64,000 nucleotides of DNA, from positions 1 through 64,000 of the forward strand of contig NZ_BEXF01000015.1 of NCBI RefSeq assembly GCF_002897295.1, in the 5' to 3' direction. Below the pieces are notes generated by a model, which made no database searches, was not told where the DNA came from, and worked only from the letters and a program-made list of their open reading frames with translations. Positions 1 through 7,884 of the stretch are shown in pieces. Made by a program: the position numbers and the translations under genes. This stretch comes from Brevibacillus reuszeri (GTDB taxonomy: Bacteria; Bacillota; Bacilli; Brevibacillales; Brevibacillaceae). Each line of letters begins with the position of its first letter. The stretch's first letter is position 1.

Positions 1-113
1 CATTGTAGTTAGTGTGGAAAGCCGTATACATCGAGAGGTGTACGTACGGTTTGGGGAGGGGTTCTTGGAAACCTACTTCAGCAATGAAGAAAGGCGCTGG
101 GTACCTACTCTAC
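1..113 (+). mobile_element. 3' end of a group II intron (domains V and VI)
   Basis: Positions 19-52 fold as a canonical 34-nt domain V. AAGCCGTA pairs with TACGGTTT, TACATC pairs with GGTGTA, the tetraloop is GAGA, there is a CG bulge, and the catalytic AGC triad sits in the lower stem. The following bases up to the CCTACTCTAC end (about 104-113) fit domain VI and the 3' splice site. Reading resumes at 114 in frame with an AAA+ ATPase (F-V-D-L-P), so the intron splits that gene. The intron body, its reverse transcriptase and the 5' exon lie outside the window. An open frame runs through the intron sequence but codes for nothing recognisable there. Confidence 0.85.
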
Positions 114-482
114 TTTGTGGATCTACCAAATGAAGATGAAAGAAGAGCCATTATCTCCATTCATTTGAATAAGAGGAAGAGAGCAGTTGAGAATTATGAC
201 ATCGACAGTATTGTAAAAGACAGCGAGGGCTACAGTGGTGCAGAAATCGAAGAGATAGTAGAGAGTGCATTATCTAATGCTTTTGAAGATGATATGCGAG
301 AAATGACTACCCAAGATGTTCTGGATGCCATTAAGGATTCTATCCCACTTTCGATAAGTAGAAAAGAACAAATCGTAAATCTTCGTTTATGGGCTAACGA
401 AAGAGCTCGGAATGCGAGTACTCAGAAAGAATTGGTGACTGTACCTGAGAGTCCAAATCGAAGGGTCATTCAGAGTAATTAA
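114..482 (+). CDS. AAA+ ATPase, C-terminal exon (ycf46-like), interrupted by group II intron
   Basis: About 122 residues of an AAA+ ATPase C-terminal part. FVDLPNEDERRAI followed by IHLNKRKR is the usual segment just after the arginine finger. GYSGAEIEEIVESAL is the sensor-2 helix of the FtsH/ycf46 type. Walker A and B must lie in the upstream exon outside the window. The gene heads a cluster with DUF1257, DUF2997 and a radical-SAM activase, a neighbourhood seen for ycf46-like ATPases in cyanobacteria and Bacillales. The function is unknown. Full protein would need intron splicing; otherwise the gene is dead. Confidence 0.75.
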   Translation, partial: FVDLPNEDERRAIISIHLNKRKRAVENYDIDSIVKDSEGYSGAEIEEIVESALSNAFEDDMREMTTQDVLDAIKDSIPLSISRKEQIVNLRLWANERARNASTQKELVTVPESPNRRVIQSN

Positions 483-510
483 ACAACGATAAAAAATGGA
501 GGGAATATGA

Positions 511-918
511 ATGTCTCATTTTACAAGAGTTCCAACTCAAATCACGGATATTGAAGCGCTGAAGTTAGCGTGTAAGCGTTTGGATCTTCAGCTCCTTAAT
601 AATGATTACGCTCGTGGATGGCAAGGACAACGAATTTTAGCGCCTTATGTCATTAGGTTGAAAGGGGCGTATGATATTGCATTAACACGTAGTGGGGATG
701 GTGCCTTCGATCTCAATGCTGATTGGTCAATGGGAAAAAATCTCGAAAACGAAGTTGGAGAAAAAGGTGGTCGATTGATTCAAACATATGGAGCATGCGT
801 TACTCATCTAGTGGCGGATAAATTAGGAATGAATGTAGAAGAAACCGTTTTAGACGATGGTCGTATTCGATTTCGTTTATATCCAAAAACTGAACTAAAT
901 GAACGCTTGCGTTATTAA
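511..918 (+). CDS. DUF1257 (ycf35-like) protein
   Basis: 135 residues. It opens with SHFTRVPTQITDIEALKLA and contains the family's NNDYARGWQGQ, APYVIRL and YDIALTR blocks, so the DUF1257 domain covers almost the full length. The start is the ATG behind GGAGGG at 499-504. It lies 29 nt after the ATPase gene and is followed by DUF2997 and the activase, as usual for this cluster. The biochemical role is not known. The pairing with an AAA+ ATPase suggests a shared complex or substrate, which is inference. Confidence 0.8.
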   Translation: MSHFTRVPTQITDIEALKLACKRLDLQLLNNDYARGWQGQRILAPYVIRLKGAYDIALTRSGDGAFDLNADWSMGKNLENEVGEKGGRLIQTYGACVTHLVADKLGMNVEETVLDDGRIRFRLYPKTELNERLRY

Positions 919-982
919 GGCAATTGGTTTTAGTAAGGTTGACTATGAGATCTGGCATTAGCAATAGACGGAGGTTGCGAAA

Positions 983-1195
983 ATGATGAATAAGAACGAA
1001 AAGTATATAGAAATACATATCGACTCGAATGGTCAAACCACGATCGAGGCATTCGGGTATGAAGGAAATTCGTGTGAAAGAGCTACTGCTTCATTAGAAG
1101 ATGCGTTGGGTCATGTAGAAAGTAGAGAGAGAAAGCCGGAATACTACAAAAATCAAAGAATTGCTGAAGAATCAAGACTTCGGAGGAGGCCATGA
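983..1195 (+). CDS. DUF2997 family small protein
   Basis: 70 residues, without signal peptide or membrane segment. It has the DUF2997 layout: a short beta segment (YIEIHIDSNGQTTIEAFG), a conserved G-x-x-C-x-x-A-T block and a charged C-terminus. The RBS is GGAGG at 971-975. Its stop overlaps the start of the radical-SAM gene (ATGA overlap at 1192-1195), so the two are probably translationally coupled. Function unknown; it always seems to travel with DUF1257 and the ATPase. Confidence 0.75.
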   Translation: MMNKNEKYIEIHIDSNGQTTIEAFGYEGNSCERATASLEDALGHVESRERKPEYYKNQRIAEESRLRRRP

Positions 1196-1755
1196 TGGAA
1201 GTACGAATCCATGGGTTTACGCCCTATTCAAAGGTAAATGGACCGGGTGAACGCTCGGTCCTTCATTTGCAAGGTTGCCGCTTTGCTTGTCCTGGTTGCT
1301 TTAATCCAGAAACCCATTCGCTTGATGCAGGACAGGTTGTTTCCGTTGATACCATTCTGTCATGGATACCGATTGAAGTGGGAGGCGTGACCATAAGTGG
1401 AGGCGAACCCTTTTTGCAACAGGAAGCTTTACTTGAACTTGTTAGAAAGCTTCGATTACAAGGAAAATCCTTGATCATTTTCAGTGGTTTCTATCATCGA
1501 GAGATAATGAGACTACGACATGGTGTAGAAATCCTGTCCTATGTTGATGCATTAATAGATGGTCGGTTTGACCAAGAGAAAATGTCGGTATACTCACTTC
1601 ATGGTTCAGATAACCAAAGGGTTCATTTGTTCACCGATAGATATAATTTATGCGATTTCCAAGATCGAGATATCGAAATCACCTTTGATTTGGTCGGTAA
1701 TGTAAGCATTACTGGTTTTCCAACGGAGAGTATTCTAAAACAATTTAAACGATAG
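1192..1755 (+). CDS. 4Fe-4S radical-SAM activase-like protein (NrdG/PflA type)
   Basis: 187 residues. The cysteine motif CRFACPGC (C-x3-C-x2-C) near residue 30 binds the 4Fe-4S cluster that cleaves S-adenosylmethionine. GGVTISGGEPFLQQ near residue 65 is the SAM-binding GGE motif. The short length is typical of activating enzymes such as NrdG, which make glycyl radicals in partner proteins. No glycyl-radical enzyme lies next to it, so the partner is unknown. The cluster with AAA+ ATPase, DUF1257 and DUF2997 is a recurring one. Confidence 0.8.
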   Translation: MMEVRIHGFTPYSKVNGPGERSVLHLQGCRFACPGCFNPETHSLDAGQVVSVDTILSWIPIEVGGVTISGGEPFLQQEALLELVRKLRLQGKSLIIFSGFYHREIMRLRHGVEILSYVDALIDGRFDQEKMSVYSLHGSDNQRVHLFTDRYNLCDFQDRDIEITFDLVGNVSITGFPTESILKQFKR

Positions 1756-1784
1756 AGACCGTGTAGCGAACATTACAGAAATCA

Positions 1785-1904
1785 ATGAATACAATTTCCA
1801 TCTTTGCGGTCTCTTTAGCGATATGGTTGTTATTGCGTTCATTTAAAGACAATATCCATGAAGCCGAACGAGTGCAGCAAATAATTGATTCTTTTATTCA
1901 GTAA
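1785..1904 (+). CDS. possible 39-residue membrane peptide
   Basis: An ATG at 1785 opens a 39-codon frame beginning MNTISIFAVSLAIWLLLRSF, one hydrophobic segment followed by an amphipathic tail. There is no clear ribosome binding site. The region also holds a possible long-loop hairpin (GAGACCG at about 1755 and CGGTCTC at about 1808), so this may be only a terminator region. Low confidence. Confidence 0.2.
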   Translation: MNTISIFAVSLAIWLLLRSFKDNIHEAERVQQIIDSFIQ

Positions 1905-2006
1905 CATCGATTTATCCAGTCAAAAGAGTGGTTTGTGAAGATCAACGTATTTTTGGGTGATCTGAGAGTCTGTTTAGCATGCTCTTAACGCAAGGAGTTG
2001 TGAAAA

Positions 2007-2591
2007 GTGCGAAAGTATTTGATTGCCTCTTTCATCTTCATTTCTATAATAGCTGTTCCGACTGTTTCAATTATCCATGCAGAGGAAACATTACCAAGGG
2101 TCATCGCAGATGTTTTAGGAAATGAAGTTCAGAAGGCAGATGACGAAACAGACGGGGACAGTGTCAAATCACTAGTTAAAGATACATCCAGCTTACAACC
2201 TGATACCTTAGAGATGCAATTAAATGTAATCGCATCTCATCTGAAAACTATATTGTTCATATCGTTACCAATTATCGTAATACCATATATCTTTACTTCC
2301 CTTCTAAGAGGGTACAGAAGGGAAGAATCTTCTGCATCAAATTATAGCGATGAAAGAACACAAAGCAATAACCGAACCACTCCTACACTGCAAACGAGAA
2401 TTCAACAGGAAGTGGATCGGGTAACGCCATCTTCCACAACTACGACTGATCAAAACGCACAACCGAGAACAATGCCTCCTGATTATAACGGTGCTGGCAA
2501 GAGGGTTATAACCGAACAAAGTAATGAGATTCAAGTCATTGATCAATCATACAAGAATGATGAGAAGAAGCGGATTATCCGTGTAGATTAA
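2007..2591 (+). CDS. secreted/membrane protein with signal peptide and one later membrane segment
   Basis: 194 residues from a GTG start behind AAGGAG (1992-1997). Residues 1-25 form a signal peptide ending near IIHAEE. A second hydrophobic segment, about 78-97 (ILFISLPIIVIPYIFTSLL), is followed by a long polar, Ser/Thr/Gln-rich tail. This predicts a short outside loop and a cytoplasmic tail. The stop overlaps the next ATG (TAATG), so it is probably coupled to the lipoprotein gene that follows. No family recognised. Confidence 0.6.
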   Translation: MRKYLIASFIFISIIAVPTVSIIHAEETLPRVIADVLGNEVQKADDETDGDSVKSLVKDTSSLQPDTLEMQLNVIASHLKTILFISLPIIVIPYIFTSLLRGYRREESSASNYSDERTQSNNRTTPTLQTRIQQEVDRVTPSSTTTTDQNAQPRTMPPDYNGAGKRVITEQSNEIQVIDQSYKNDEKKRIIRVD

Positions 2592-3541
2592 TGTTCGTTA
2601 ATCCTGCGGATAAAGCAGCGTCAATTCCTATATCGAATAACAATATCGGGGTGAAGAAACAAGTGAATGGAAACACATGTAAAATCTTATTGGCCTCTGG
2701 TATTTCCATTTTGGGTATAACTGGATGCGGTGTTTTAGATCCGAATTCACAAGTTATTCCGGAAAATCAAAGTTCAAATCAGCTTTTTTATTCAAGTAGT
2801 AGCGAAGGTGAGAAACCGATGCTGTACAAAAGTTTAGATAGATTATTAGTAACTGAGCGAATGTACATAACAAACGAGCCTAAAAACATAAGTTGGATTT
2901 ACCTTCAATCTAACGGCAAGACGACCGCACGGTTTCCGGTTGTGGGTGGAGCTATGATATATGATAGATCGTCTACGTCCAATACAGAAAGTAGTTATGC
3001 TAACGTAATGGACTTACCACCAGAATTGAAATCATTACAAACCACAAGTAATTATGTGTATTGGTTTAGTCCCGATGGCCAGTATCAGCAATACAACGGC
3101 GAATACTTCACTTCATCGGTGCCCTATGAAATCGATGCCAATACGCTCATGATAAATACTGAGAAGATTGATAAGAAGGAAGAAGATAAAAGAAGTGAAT
3201 ATCAAACTCAAGCAGTTAAATGGTTGTTTGAGTCAAGAATCGTTGAGGATTTTAGACGAGTAATCATCGAAGCGCGTGATACCGCTGAAGAAATCGTTAC
3301 TCTCGTTGATAAGGTTAAGGCACTAAAAGCAAGGAACACCGGTGATCCTGAAAATTGGAACTCAAGTGACAAAAGCAAGTTTGATCGGGTAGTAAAAGAT
3401 GTGAAGGAAAAAGAAGAAAGATATAAGTACTTGACAGAATGGTATAATAAAAATAGTTCAAAATATGACAAAGAAATGTTTTTAAGAAGACTTTTACCAA
3501 TTCAACTACCAAGTGACTACACAACTTTAGAAGTGTATTAA
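2591..3541 (+). CDS. putative lipoprotein
   Basis: 316 residues from the ATG that overlaps the previous stop. A lipobox LGITGC places the lipid-modified cysteine at residue 46. A GTG at 2651 would give a normal 25-residue lipoprotein signal peptide (VKKQVNGNTC then the hydrophobic core) and may be the true start, although neither start has a good RBS. The mature part is polar. Residues about 195-310 are charged and likely helical or coiled-coil (VTLVDKVKALKARN and a later KEKEERYKYL). Function not recognised. Confidence 0.6.
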   Translation: MFVNPADKAASIPISNNNIGVKKQVNGNTCKILLASGISILGITGCGVLDPNSQVIPENQSSNQLFYSSSSEGEKPMLYKSLDRLLVTERMYITNEPKNISWIYLQSNGKTTARFPVVGGAMIYDRSSTSNTESSYANVMDLPPELKSLQTTSNYVYWFSPDGQYQQYNGEYFTSSVPYEIDANTLMINTEKIDKKEEDKRSEYQTQAVKWLFESRIVEDFRRVIIEARDTAEEIVTLVDKVKALKARNTGDPENWNSSDKSKFDRVVKDVKEKEERYKYLTEWYNKNSSKYDKEMFLRRLLPIQLPSDYTTLEVY

Positions 3542-3565
3542 AAAATGCACGGGAAGGGAATTAAG

Positions 3566-4054
3566 ATGAGAAATTCGGTTTTTAATGAACGCGAAGCCCT
3601 ACGTTTGCAATTGGAATCATTACTAAAGCTAAGAGCGGAATTACGTATCGAATATGCAAATCGTGAAAAAGCATTAGCGATGGAAGTAGCAGAATTAATT
3701 ACTAATATCCGTAATTTAGATAATAGGGAACCGCATACAACATCGAAGGATGTACCAGGTGAGCAAGATATGGACGATCGTTTTACGAATCACATTGAAC
3801 AAACCTCATCTACTAAAGTTAGGAAAGAGCGGACATCAATAAATTATGAAGAAGTGACCAGGATCGTAAAGAATCTTCTAAAAGCTAGTGATGAACCCGT
3901 GACGTTACGAGAAATTACAAGGACGTTAACTGAAGAACACAATATTACTTTATCCAATCCTTATATCACCATCAAGAAGGTTTTGGGATCGTTTTCGAAT
4001 GTGGAAGAATCGAAACAAGGAAAACAGCTGTGTTTCTTCTGGAAGCATAATTAA
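3566..4054 (+). CDS. coiled-coil plus winged-helix-like protein
   Basis: 162 residues from the ATG behind GGGAAGGGA (3551-3559). The N-terminal 50 residues are a coiled coil (RLQLESLLKLRAELRIEY). After a polar linker, the C-terminal 75 residues resemble a winged helix: VTRIVKNLLKASDEPVTL, then EITRTLTEEHNI, then a recognition-like helix and a basic end KQLCFFWKHN. A DNA-binding or oligomerising role is inferred, not proven. Confidence 0.55.
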   Translation: MRNSVFNEREALRLQLESLLKLRAELRIEYANREKALAMEVAELITNIRNLDNREPHTTSKDVPGEQDMDDRFTNHIEQTSSTKVRKERTSINYEEVTRIVKNLLKASDEPVTLREITRTLTEEHNITLSNPYITIKKVLGSFSNVEESKQGKQLCFFWKHN

Positions 4055-4109
4055 TTTACGGTGCTCACCATAAATCAGTTATTTTTACGAATAGGAGGTT
4101 GATCGAAGT

Positions 4110-5234
4110 TTGAATAGTGATATACAAAACCGCTTTATTGATGATCTCAAATTGGAAATGCAGCATCACTTGAGTGATTTAACTATACAGAACCTACTTG
4201 AGCGCCTTCCTAAGATGAAATCCGTTATGCGAATACTTGAGGAATTACCTAACCTGTCATCTGAACCTATCCTGCAAATTTCAGACGATATAACTCCAGA
4301 GAAGTCGGAAAAGAGTACGATAACAGAAACGGAACCGATTGAATCTGTGGTTCCTATACCTGAAATTATCTCCTCAAACAGTAGTCCAGATATTGTGGAA
4401 GGGTTCTTGATACGAGCGATCCGTGGTGGATATGCAGAAGGCAAATATGTTTCTGAAAAACTTTTTAGAAAACTTAACTTGGAGCACCGTGATTTTGTCC
4501 GTATCAAAGATGACGAAAGTGGTTTTTTCGTAGAAGTGATCAAAAAAGGTCCAGGTTTACAACGTGAAGATCGTGTCGAGTTTAAATATTGCATGGTTGA
4601 AGAAGAGAATGGAAGGTTATTTGTCCGTTATCAAGCTCAAGGAAGCGATCAGAAGAAGCTGCCGTTCGGAGAAATTACTCTAGTAGACGAGAATGTACGT
4701 TTGGCTGGTTATGCATATAAAAATAAAATTCCTATTGCAGTGGAAGATCTCATAGATATCGCTTACTTATCAGGTGAGCCTCATAATAAGCAAGTTATTT
4801 GGAAGTACAACACGCATGAAGAAAGACATATTACGCCTCAAAATTCATCCTTCTACAAGAAAACAATCGACTCTCAACCAACAGACGATCAGCCACTTTC
4901 AGAAGTTTATCCAGAAATTAATGGAAAAAGCGTGCTCGTAATTGGTGGTGACGATAGACATGCAGACTACCGGTATAAAATTGAAGAATGTGGTGGAATC
5001 TTTATTGGGCTCTTTGGGGGTTCAACACCAGAGAAAATAAAAACATACGTGAATAAAGCCAATGTTGTAGTCATTGTGTGTAGTGCAATTCGTACACATA
5101 CAGATGAAAACGCAGCGCAGATTTGTAAAAGCATCACTGTACCTTTTACGCGAGTTCATAACGATGGAGTTGCTTCTATTCTACGGGCTGCTGCTTATCC
5201 GAAATCAGTAGGAGCAGATGAAAATGAAAATTAA
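4110..5234 (+). CDS. DUF2325 domain protein
   Basis: 374 residues from a TTG start preceded by AGGAGG (4093-4098). The N-terminal 100 residues are helical and acidic. A middle region, about 95-240, is of beta type (GFLIRAIRGGYAEGKYVSEK). The C-terminal 100 residues fit DUF2325: SVLVIGGDDRHADYRYKIEE, then GGSTPEKIKTYVNKANVVVI. DUF2325 proteins are small Rossmann-like domains of unknown function often found on mobile DNA. The stop overlaps the next gene by 17 nt. Confidence 0.65.
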   Translation: MNSDIQNRFIDDLKLEMQHHLSDLTIQNLLERLPKMKSVMRILEELPNLSSEPILQISDDITPEKSEKSTITETEPIESVVPIPEIISSNSSPDIVEGFLIRAIRGGYAEGKYVSEKLFRKLNLEHRDFVRIKDDESGFFVEVIKKGPGLQREDRVEFKYCMVEEENGRLFVRYQAQGSDQKKLPFGEITLVDENVRLAGYAYKNKIPIAVEDLIDIAYLSGEPHNKQVIWKYNTHEERHITPQNSSFYKKTIDSQPTDDQPLSEVYPEINGKSVLVIGGDDRHADYRYKIEECGGIFIGLFGGSTPEKIKTYVNKANVVVIVCSAIRTHTDENAAQICKSITVPFTRVHNDGVASILRAAAYPKSVGADENEN

Positions 5235-5433
5235 AAAGAAGTACCAGGTATTATTGATTCTTTTACTTATTATTGTATATCCTTTTTACTGGGTTGTTTC
5301 TGGTGATTTAGTTAGAGGTTTTCTAGATAACTACACTGTAAATGAAGTATTGTATTATTTATTCAGTGGTTTGGTTGGTATCACTATTATGACGCTTATA
5401 GTTCGATTTTTTTTACAGGTAACGAGAGGTTAA
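5218..5433 (+). CDS. small two-helix membrane protein
   Basis: 71 residues with two membrane segments, about 9-28 (YQVLLILLLIIVYPFYWVV) and 45-66 (YYLFSGLVGITIMTLIVRFF), behind a basic MKMKIKKK start. It overlaps the 3' end of the DUF2325 gene and ends the operon before a strong terminator. A start at the second ATG (5224) is equally possible. Function unknown. Confidence 0.55.
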   Translation: MKMKIKKKYQVLLILLLIIVYPFYWVVSGDLVRGFLDNYTVNEVLYYLFSGLVGITIMTLIVRFFLQVTRG

Positions 5434-5483
5434 GATGTTCAATTGTATTTACCTTAATTATTGAAATAAATTGTTTCACTTTG

Positions 5484-5527
5484 AAAAACCCCGCTTCTTA
5501 CTCAAGTAGAGTGAAAGCGGGGTTTTC
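5484..5527 (+). terminator. rho-independent terminator of the first operon
   Basis: AAAACCCCGCTT pairs with AAGCGGGGTTTT around a 20-nt loop. Both ends are U-rich, so it may work in either direction. Confidence 0.85.
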
Positions 5528-5608
5528 GTGTCATAAAAAGAGAAGACAAGCATAGGTTACTAATGTAAGACATGTAAGACAGTTCTTACTTTCGATGGAG
5601 GTAATCAT

Positions 5609-5836
5609 ATGTTTAACAAACCCCTATTTTCAGTCGTTTCTTCTAAAGGACAAACGGTACTGCCTATAGAGCTTCGAAGAAAGGTAAATATAGGGAAGGG
5701 AAGTACCCTGTTTTACACGCAGCTCTCGGATAATTCCTTCATGGTCCGGGTTTTAGTCGAAGGCGAAACGATATCCCCCAACTTATCCAGTGGGAAAAAT
5801 AAGATTCCATCCTTTGGCCTAAAGAAAACGTATTAA
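5609..5836 (+). CDS. AbrB/SpoVT-type transcription regulator-like protein
   Basis: 75 residues. FSVVSSKGQTVLPIELRRKV, then IGKGSTLFY, is the swapped-hairpin AbrB DNA-binding fold, normally 45-50 residues at the N-terminus. The C-terminal 25 residues are polar and carry no second domain. The RBS is GGAGG at 5597-5601. It may be a free-standing regulator or an antitoxin, but no toxin gene is adjacent on the same strand. Its stop overlaps that of a convergent small frame. Confidence 0.7.
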   Translation: MFNKPLFSVVSSKGQTVLPIELRRKVNIGKGSTLFYTQLSDNSFMVRVLVEGETISPNLSSGKNKIPSFGLKKTY

Positions 5837-5979
5837 TTTTGTTTCCTTGATTTTGTCTTTCTCTTCAGCTTCACTGGCAAATACTTCTCCTGATCGTGTA
5901 ACTTTTTGGAGAGAATGCTTAGAAACTCTTCTGAGTTTTCAACGCGTTGATTTGGAAAGACAATAATTTTCTTATTCAT
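5833..5979 (-). CDS. 48-residue basic protein, convergent with the AbrB gene
   Basis: On the minus strand an ATG at 5979 is preceded by GAAAGGAC and opens 48 codons, MNKKIIVFPNQRVENSEEFL at the start and very basic at the end (KLKRKTKSRKQN). It starts like small Firmicute peptides with a MNKKIIVFP beta strand. Its stop (5833-5835) overlaps the AbrB stop (5834-5836). No family recognised. The good RBS and codon pattern support a real gene. Confidence 0.5.
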   Translation of the reverse strand: MNKKIIVFPNQRVENSEEFLSILSKKLHDQEKYLPVKLKRKTKSRKQN

Positions 5980-6058
5980 TGTTCTGTCCTTTCTGAAGCG
6001 TTTTGTCTCATTATTGCCAGTTTTCCTAGAAATTAGTCGGAAGGGAGAATGTCACAAG

Positions 6059-6571
6059 ATGAAGTTAAATTGGTTAAATAGAGCCATCCAGGGATACCAA
6101 CGTACAACATTCACGTTGGAAAGCAAACTGTATGGCCAACTTGATCGATTAGTACACGCGGTTAATTACTTCCGAGACAGAGAAGACAATGGAGAAGATA
6201 CCTATGTCTGCACGGACATCCCATCCATTTCAAGAGTCTTTTTGATTACGGGAATAGAGCGGGCGATGGATCAAGGATTCTTACCTTTTGCGAAAGCTTT
6301 CCATCATGAACTTCAATATCATGTGTTAGAAGCAAATCAAAAATCAAAACAGACCTTTGCCTATCTTCATACATCGGAAAAGAAAGCGATATCGGATCTG
6401 TATGCATTAGTGAGTGAGTACGTAGAACAAGAGCACCTGAAACATATGCAACATCAGTATGTCTTCAATGAAGATGTGCTCTTTCGCTTTTTCATAAAGG
6501 GCGGTATGGATACTTTGCAAAATAAGCCTGTTAAACAGGTGTCTCAGATGATCTCAATACACTCCATTTGA
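6059..6571 (+). CDS. hypothetical protein
   Basis: 170 residues from the ATG 11 nt after GGAAGGGAG (an ATG at 6014 is in frame but has no RBS). Soluble, mostly helical and rich in Tyr, Phe and His. Residues 6-40 (RAIQGYQRTTFTLESKLYGQ) could form a ribbon-helix-helix-like start, as in plasmid partition or relaxosome proteins, but this is only a resemblance. The next gene has a similar size and start, so the two may act together. Confidence 0.5.
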   Translation: MKLNWLNRAIQGYQRTTFTLESKLYGQLDRLVHAVNYFRDREDNGEDTYVCTDIPSISRVFLITGIERAMDQGFLPFAKAFHHELQYHVLEANQKSKQTFAYLHTSEKKAISDLYALVSEYVEQEHLKHMQHQYVFNEDVLFRFFIKGGMDTLQNKPVKQVSQMISIHSI

Positions 6572-6634
6572 TTCGTTTGGGACTTCGGACATCGGACAAT
6601 GTCCATGCGATAATCGTGGGGAGAGGGGGCAGTT

Positions 6635-7159
6635 ATGCAAAAGAGAGTGGGGAAGAGGAAGGTAAGAGTGGATAAGAAGAAGCAGCTGCGACCATGGCTT
6701 CCTGGTACGCTTTTGGCTGAAATTAAAAATTTATATAAGTTTCTGAATTATCAATCGCGTTCTTCGCTTATGGAAAAAATACTAATGGTAACCATTCAAG
6801 ATCGGAAGTTTATAGAATATGTGAAACCTTATATGGTGAGAACAATTCGATTACCGGTGGGACATGATGATTCTTACTTCGTGACTCTCTTTGGTAGTCC
6901 TCAGATCAGTCATACAGCTAATCAGTTGTATACAGAAATAAAATTGGGGGTCACCTTACGGGCATCGCTATACATTACAAAGGAAGTTGCAGAACGGTAC
7001 ATGCATCCTTTCACATCCGGATTGGATATTTCTTATGATGCACTTGCAACCCTGGCACTTGATTTCGGTGTTCGTAACTTAATGGATAAGTTTGCCCCAG
7101 GGTATAGATATAAATATATCTATAAGAAGAGCCAACGAGTAGATCAGCGATCGAGTTAA
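6635..7159 (+). CDS. hypothetical basic protein
   Basis: 174 residues with a strongly basic start (MQKRVGKRKVRVDKKKQLR) and the segment LPGTLLAEIKNLYKFLNYQS, which looks like the helix pair of a ribbon-helix-helix protein. No membrane segment. The RBS is GGGAGAGGGGG (6619-6629). It follows the preceding hypothetical gene by 63 nt. A nucleic-acid-binding role is suggested only by charge. Confidence 0.5.
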   Translation: MQKRVGKRKVRVDKKKQLRPWLPGTLLAEIKNLYKFLNYQSRSSLMEKILMVTIQDRKFIEYVKPYMVRTIRLPVGHDDSYFVTLFGSPQISHTANQLYTEIKLGVTLRASLYITKEVAERYMHPFTSGLDISYDALATLALDFGVRNLMDKFAPGYRYKYIYKKSQRVDQRSS

Positions 7160-7326
7160 ACGAACATCGCATCACGTAGGATCCCAGAAATGATTAACCG
7201 TGATAATTAGTAAGGAGTATTCCTCCACTAATTTACTGAGGAGCGGACATTGATCCAGTAATTAGATGCTCGAATCATCCTAATCCAATCAACAGTTAAA
7301 ACTTTGATGCGCCTCTCTTCGTGCAA

Positions 7327-7382
7327 ACCAATACAAAATCCACCTTAAGCCCACAAAGCTACGAGGTGGATTTTGTATTGGT
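7327..7382. repeat. 19-bp perfect inverted repeat (hairpin)
   Basis: ACCAATACAAAATCCACCT at 7327-7345 is repeated exactly in reverse complement at 7364-7382, with an 18-nt loop. No U-run follows on either strand, so it is not a standard terminator. It lies 77 nt before a small membrane-protein gene. Confidence 0.85.
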
Positions 7383-7458
7383 ATATTCCCTAGCTCATAA
7401 AATTAATGTACTCTTATGTGAAGAACATAAAGTGGCAAAAGGTAAGGTGAAGGAAGAC

Positions 7459-7644
7459 ATGATAATCATTCCGATTCTATGGTGGGGCGTTCTTGCTTTT
7501 TTAATGGGCGTCACATTGTTTCTCTTGTTCGTTACTTTCAGACATCAAGCATATAAAAACAAAGTACTTTTCTTAACCATGTGGGTGCCTCTAGTTGGGG
7601 CCTTCATCTATATTTATCAGGTAGGCACATTTTCAGTGAATTGA
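7459..7644 (+). CDS. small two-helix membrane protein
   Basis: 61 residues from the ATG behind AAGGAAG (7450-7456). A longer frame begins at 7321 but would translate the 19-bp inverted repeat and has no RBS. Two membrane segments are seen: IIIPILWWGVLAFLMGVTLF, then VLFLTMWVPLVGAFIYIYQV. It has the shape of phospholipase_D-nuclease-type small membrane proteins of Firmicutes. Function unknown. Confidence 0.5.
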   Translation: MIIIPILWWGVLAFLMGVTLFLLFVTFRHQAYKNKVLFLTMWVPLVGAFIYIYQVGTFSVN

Positions 7645-7734
7645 AGCCGATATATGAAGGACAATTCAATGAGAGGATCAATGCATCTCTTGAATCCAAG
7701 CGACCATTCCTACCTATTATCTAGATGTTTTATA

Positions 7735-7844
7735 TTGACGTCAGATTGTTCGCCAATATACAATAAATAATAATATTATAACACCGACGGAAACACCGCG
7801 GGATAAACTCTTGGTAACACAAGGGTTTATCCCGCTTTTTTTTT
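7735..7844 (+). promoter_or_regulatory. promoter plus terminator leader, copy 1 of 3 (family B)
   Basis: The -35 TTGACG (7735-7740) and -10 TATACA (7757-7762), spaced 16 nt, precede a hairpin GCGGGATAAAC...GTTTATCCCGC (7798-7835) followed by nine T. The hairpin sequence (CGCGGGATA...CAAGGG...TATCCCG) recurs at 13860 and 22438, each time between a promoter and a gene. It could be an attenuator for the secreted-protein genes that follow, or a plain terminator. Confidence 0.65.
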
Positions 7845-7884
7845 GGGAGTTTTTATTTTTGATTGACATAAGGAGAGGTTTATT

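Noticed and set aside
12..113. N-terminal 34 codons of the open frame leading into the ATPase
   Set aside because: This DNA folds as group II intron domains V and VI; the reading frame across it is accidental.
7321..7458. N-terminal extension of the small membrane protein
   Set aside because: It would translate the 19-bp inverted repeat and lacks an RBS; the ATG at 7459 has one.
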